A stretch of DNA of 16,786 nucleotides from the NCBI GenBank assembly GCA_021789355.1, contig JAJYJR010000052.1:1-16786 (forward strand), read 5' to 3'. The notes under the pieces are model-generated. The model did not search any database. It was given only the letters and a program-made list of their open reading frames with translations, and was not told the origin of the DNA. Of the stretch, positions 15,441-16,786 are shown piece by piece. The DNA is from Chloroflexota bacterium. GTDB lineage: Bacteria > Chloroflexota > Limnocylindria > Limnocylindrales > CSP1-4. Made by a program: the position numbers and the translations under genes. Every line of letters starts with the position of its first letter. Positions within the stretch are counted from its first letter, which is position 1.

Positions 15441-15715
15441 GGCGATCCCCGCCCGCCGCGAAGCGCGGCGGCCTCGCAGGTGATCCAGGCCCGGACCGCC
15501 GCCGGACCCGCCGCCCAGGCCGCCTGGAACGAGGGTTCGACGAGTGGAGTTCGACCTGCCATGAGCAGAGCGTGGTACCCGTCGGTCCAGACGATCACGC
15601 CCTCGTCATCGGCGTCGATCGTGGCCTCGGCGACGATGCCGGCCGCACGGAGCCGGTCGACCGTGGCGAGGATGTCCCGGCGGAAGGCGGCATCTACGTC
15701 GTGGTCCTCTTGCAT
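15437..15715 (-). CDS. Small hypothetical protein of the integrase module
   Basis: This 92-residue acidic protein is not recognised as any known family. A helical start (DVDAAFRRDILATVDRLRAAG) is followed by short strands (ATIDADDEGVIVWTDGYHAL) and an alanine/tryptophan-rich helical end (FQAAWAAGPAAVRAWITCEA). No HTH, signal peptide or membrane segment is seen. The frame is open to 15943, but ATG 15715 is chosen because the upstream part is proline/glycine-rich and covers the operator-like repeats. GGAG is close in front (2 nt), which is a poor spacing. It is the first gene of the minus-strand operon, and its stop overlaps the start of the AAA metalloprotease (ATGA), which suggests tight co-production and perhaps an adaptor or inhibitor of that protease. 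That role is speculation. Confidence 0.7.
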   Translation of the reverse strand: MQEDHDVDAAFRRDILATVDRLRAAGIVAEATIDADDEGVIVWTDGYHALLMAGRTPLVEPSFQAAWAAGPAAVRAWITCEAAALRGGRGSP

Positions 15716-15757
15716 GTCTCCGATCCAACCCGATTCGGCGGGCAGGGGTCGCGCCGC

Positions 15758-15784
15758 CGTTCCGCCCGTTCCGCATGTTCCGGG
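15758..15784. promoter_or_regulatory. Three tandem 9-bp repeats (GTTCCG core)
   Basis: CGTTCCGCC, CGTTCCGCA and TGTTCCGGG follow each other without gaps, sharing GTTCCG at a 9-bp period. They lie between the divergent small-protein and excisionase-like genes. Head-to-tail short repeats are typical binding sites of small excisionase or BldC-like HTH proteins. The repeats are seen directly; the binding partner is inferred. Confidence 0.55.
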
Positions 15785-15807
15785 TCGGGCCGAAACGATC
15801 GACCCGG
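15780..15807. promoter_or_regulatory. 8-bp inverted repeat, possible operator
   Basis: CCGGGTCG (15780-15787) and CGACCCGG (15800-15807) are perfect inverted copies separated by 12 nt. The centre-to-centre distance of 20 bp is close to two helical turns, as for dimeric or double-HTH repressors. No T-run flanks it, so a terminator is less likely. Confidence 0.5.
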
Positions 15808-15834
15808 GGCGACCGGCGGATGCGCGACCGGATC

Positions 15835-15860
15835 GGTCCCCTATCGGACCAGGGCGGTCC
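15835..15860. promoter_or_regulatory. Alternating GGTCC / GGACC / GGTCC sites, possible operators
   Basis: GGTCC at 15835-15839, its inverse GGACC at 15846-15850 and GGTCC again at 15856-15860 have centres 11 and 10 bp apart. The outer two are part of an 8-bp direct repeat CGGTCCCC, 21 bp apart. Helical spacing on one face of the DNA fits an operator cluster for the XRE regulator. Confidence 0.5.
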
Positions 15861-15876
15861 CCGAGATGGACATCGC

Positions 15877-15905
15877 TTGACGACCCTCGCGTTCGCGCCC
15901 AACGT
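15877..15905 (+). promoter_or_regulatory. Weak promoter candidate for the excisionase-like gene
   Basis: TTGACG (15877-15882) has a possible but poor -10, CAACGT, 17 bp later. Transcription would begin at about the ATG at 15911, giving a leaderless message; this agrees with the absence of a ribosome binding site there. Confidence 0.3.
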
Positions 15906-15910
15906 CCGCC

Positions 15911-16108
15911 ATGGCAGACGACGAGTGGATGACGAGCGGCCACGTGGCGGCCAGGCTTGGAGTGACAAGGCAGACGGTCGATCGCTGGATCCGACTGGGG
16001 CGCCTGCGGGCGATCCGGATCGAAGTGGGCGTCGGGGCCCGGTACCGGATCCGCCGACGCGACTTCGAGGCATTCGTGCGCCGCTACGTCTCGGGCGAGT
16101 TCGACTGA
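15911..16108 (+). CDS. Excisionase/MerR-like small HTH protein
   Basis: This 65-residue protein consists almost only of an excisionase-family (HTH_17) winged helix: WMTSGHVAARLGVTRQTVDR, then WIRLGRLRAIRI, a wing with GARYRI and the closing helix RRRDFEAFVRRYV. Such proteins bend attachment-site DNA as recombination directionality factors, or regulate as in AlpA and BldC. It diverges from the integrase operon, the common layout for xis under repressor control. No ribosome site precedes ATG 15911, so the message may be leaderless; a shorter start at 15929 would cut the HTH edge. HTH assignment is firm; the excisionase role is inferred from context. Confidence 0.82.
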   Translation: MADDEWMTSGHVAARLGVTRQTVDRWIRLGRLRAIRIEVGVGARYRIRRRDFEAFVRRYVSGEFD

Positions 16109-16415
16109 CGCCTCTCTCTTGACACACCCTTCCGCCGATTATCGGGGTCCCTGCCGTTCAGCAGCAGCGTGTCGCCGCAGGCTGGGATCCCGAGCATTCG
16201 ACCGGCTCAGCGTCATTCTGGCATTCGACCGCCGACGCCAGAAACCCGCCGCCTACACCGCCGTGTGAGCGACGACCTGCCCTTGGCAAGCTACCGGCGC
16301 GGGCGGCCGTGAGGGCCGGGAGCGAGCCTGCCTGCTTTCACGTTGGGACATAGACAAACAGGCTGCTGACGAGGACCGGGCGGCCGGACTGTCGCGACCG
16401 TTGGAGGTGGGTTGG
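16109..16415. other. Non-coding stretch with short repeats
   Basis: No gene is supported in these roughly 300 bases. TTGACA at 16119-16124 lacks a good -10. The stretch 16194-16243 holds repeats listed separately. From about 16334 to 16380 the sequence is less GC-rich than its surroundings and abuts the point where the LacI-like gene is broken. It may contain the outer edge of the mobile element. Confidence 0.4.
16194..16243. repeat. 11-bp direct repeat and hairpin
   Basis: GCATTCGACCG occurs at 16194-16204 and again at 16221-16231, 27 bp apart. The second copy lies in the loop region of a 7-bp inverted repeat, TTCTGGC (16216-16222) and GCCAGAA (16237-16243). The mix of direct and inverted copies recalls the multiple repeats at ends of some IS21-type elements, but no transposase gene is present to confirm this. 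Confidence 0.45.
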
Positions 16416-16785
16416 TGCGCGCGTACAAGGGCCCTCCGATGAACCCGATCTTGCGATGGCCGCAGGAAAGCAGGTGGCGGGTCAGCTCAACGGCCCCCCC
16501 GAAGTTGTCGGAGACCACGTAGCTGACGGAGGTGCTCTTCGGCGGTCGATTGGTGAACACAACACGGCGGTCATCTCCGAGGGCTGACAGCACGGTCGCC
16601 TCGTCGCGCCCGACAGCAGCATGGATCACACCATCGAGGCCCTGTCCGAGGAGCCGCGTCAGATGCCGACGTGTCTCGGCGACCTGATCTCCCGTGTTGC
16701 AGATCACGACGGTGTAGCCGGCACGGTCCGCCTCCTGCTCGATGCTCCTCGCGAGCTGCGGGTAGAAGGGGTTGGTGAAGTCGCT
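16415..16785 (-). pseudogene. LacI-family regulator fragment, truncated at 3' end and cut by window edge
   Basis: Reading leftwards from the right edge, the frame gives a LacI/periplasmic-binding-type effector domain: SDFTNPFYPQLARSIEQEAD, GYTVVICNTGDQVAETRRHL, LLGQGLDGVIHA, VVSDNFGGAVELTRHLLSCG and HRKIGFIGGPLYARTN. The DNA-binding N-terminus would lie outside the window. After YARTN the expected family sequence stops, and proline-rich unrelated residues continue to a stop at 16291, so about the last third of the protein is missing. It cannot be a complete regulator. The break near 16415-16425 may be an insertion or deletion joint at the edge of the neighbouring mobile element. Confidence 0.75.
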
Positions 16786-16786
16786 G

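Noticed and set aside
15531..15545. GGGTTCGA-like match to the tRNA-Gly T arm as possible attachment copy
   Set aside because: Only about eight bases agree and neither the acceptor strand nor CCA follows; it lies at the edge of a coding gene.
16119..16147. Promoter-like TTGACA downstream of the excisionase-like gene
   Set aside because: No acceptable -10 at 16-18 bp, and no gene follows on the plus strand.

Overview
The window is strongly GC-rich bacterial DNA with dense, overlapping genes, ATG/GTG starts and GGAGG-type ribosome binding sites. The single tRNA encodes its own CCA. The mix of soil-type catabolic genes and recombinases would suit a high-GC Chloroflexota or Actinomycetota genome. 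No phylogenetic marker is present, so that placement is inference.

Layout, left to right. (1) 2-964: 3' part of an OLD-like AAA ATPase with a TOPRIM nuclease domain, a family often linked to phage defence. (2) 1063-1138: tRNA-Gly(CCC), followed after a hairpin-rich spacer by a complete tyrosine recombinase (1401-2474). This is the classic arrangement of an element integrated at a tRNA gene. (3) 2475-3260: no intact gene. It holds two gene remnants lying head to head, the 3' part of a cyclase-family hydrolase (minus strand) and the 3' part of a short-chain dehydrogenase (plus strand). (4) 3399-12097: an intact catabolic cluster. An asparaginase and a FadR-type GntR regulator (minus strand) diverge from a seven-gene plus-strand operon: APC permease, SDR, HP0310/cyclic-imidase-like deacetylase-fold hydrolase, second SDR, aspartate-racemase-family enzyme, cyclase-family metal hydrolase and a D-threonine aldolase/D-serine dehydratase-like PLP enzyme. 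A near-perfect palindrome in the divergent spacer is the likely GntR operator. Together the genes look like uptake and breakdown of a small amide, imide or D-amino acid related to aspartate. The substrate is not identifiable from sequence.

(5) 12223-16108: a compact mobile-element control module. A second, unrelated tyrosine recombinase, a double-HTH XRE regulator, a soluble FtsH-like AAA+ metalloprotease (M41, HEAGH) and a 92-residue protein lie in one minus-strand operon. They diverge from a small excisionase-like HTH protein. The spacer between the two arms holds several short direct and inverted repeats that look like operators. The protease-repressor pair resembles in logic the ImmA/ImmR switch of ICEBs1, but with an unrelated ATP-dependent protease. 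I consider it the best candidate here for an undescribed system. (6) 16109-16786: a repeat-bearing non-coding stretch and a truncated LacI-family regulator running off the right edge.

The catabolic cluster is bracketed by two recombinases and by broken genes at both sides, so the region reads as a composite genomic island. No CRISPR array, rRNA or complete insertion sequence was seen.
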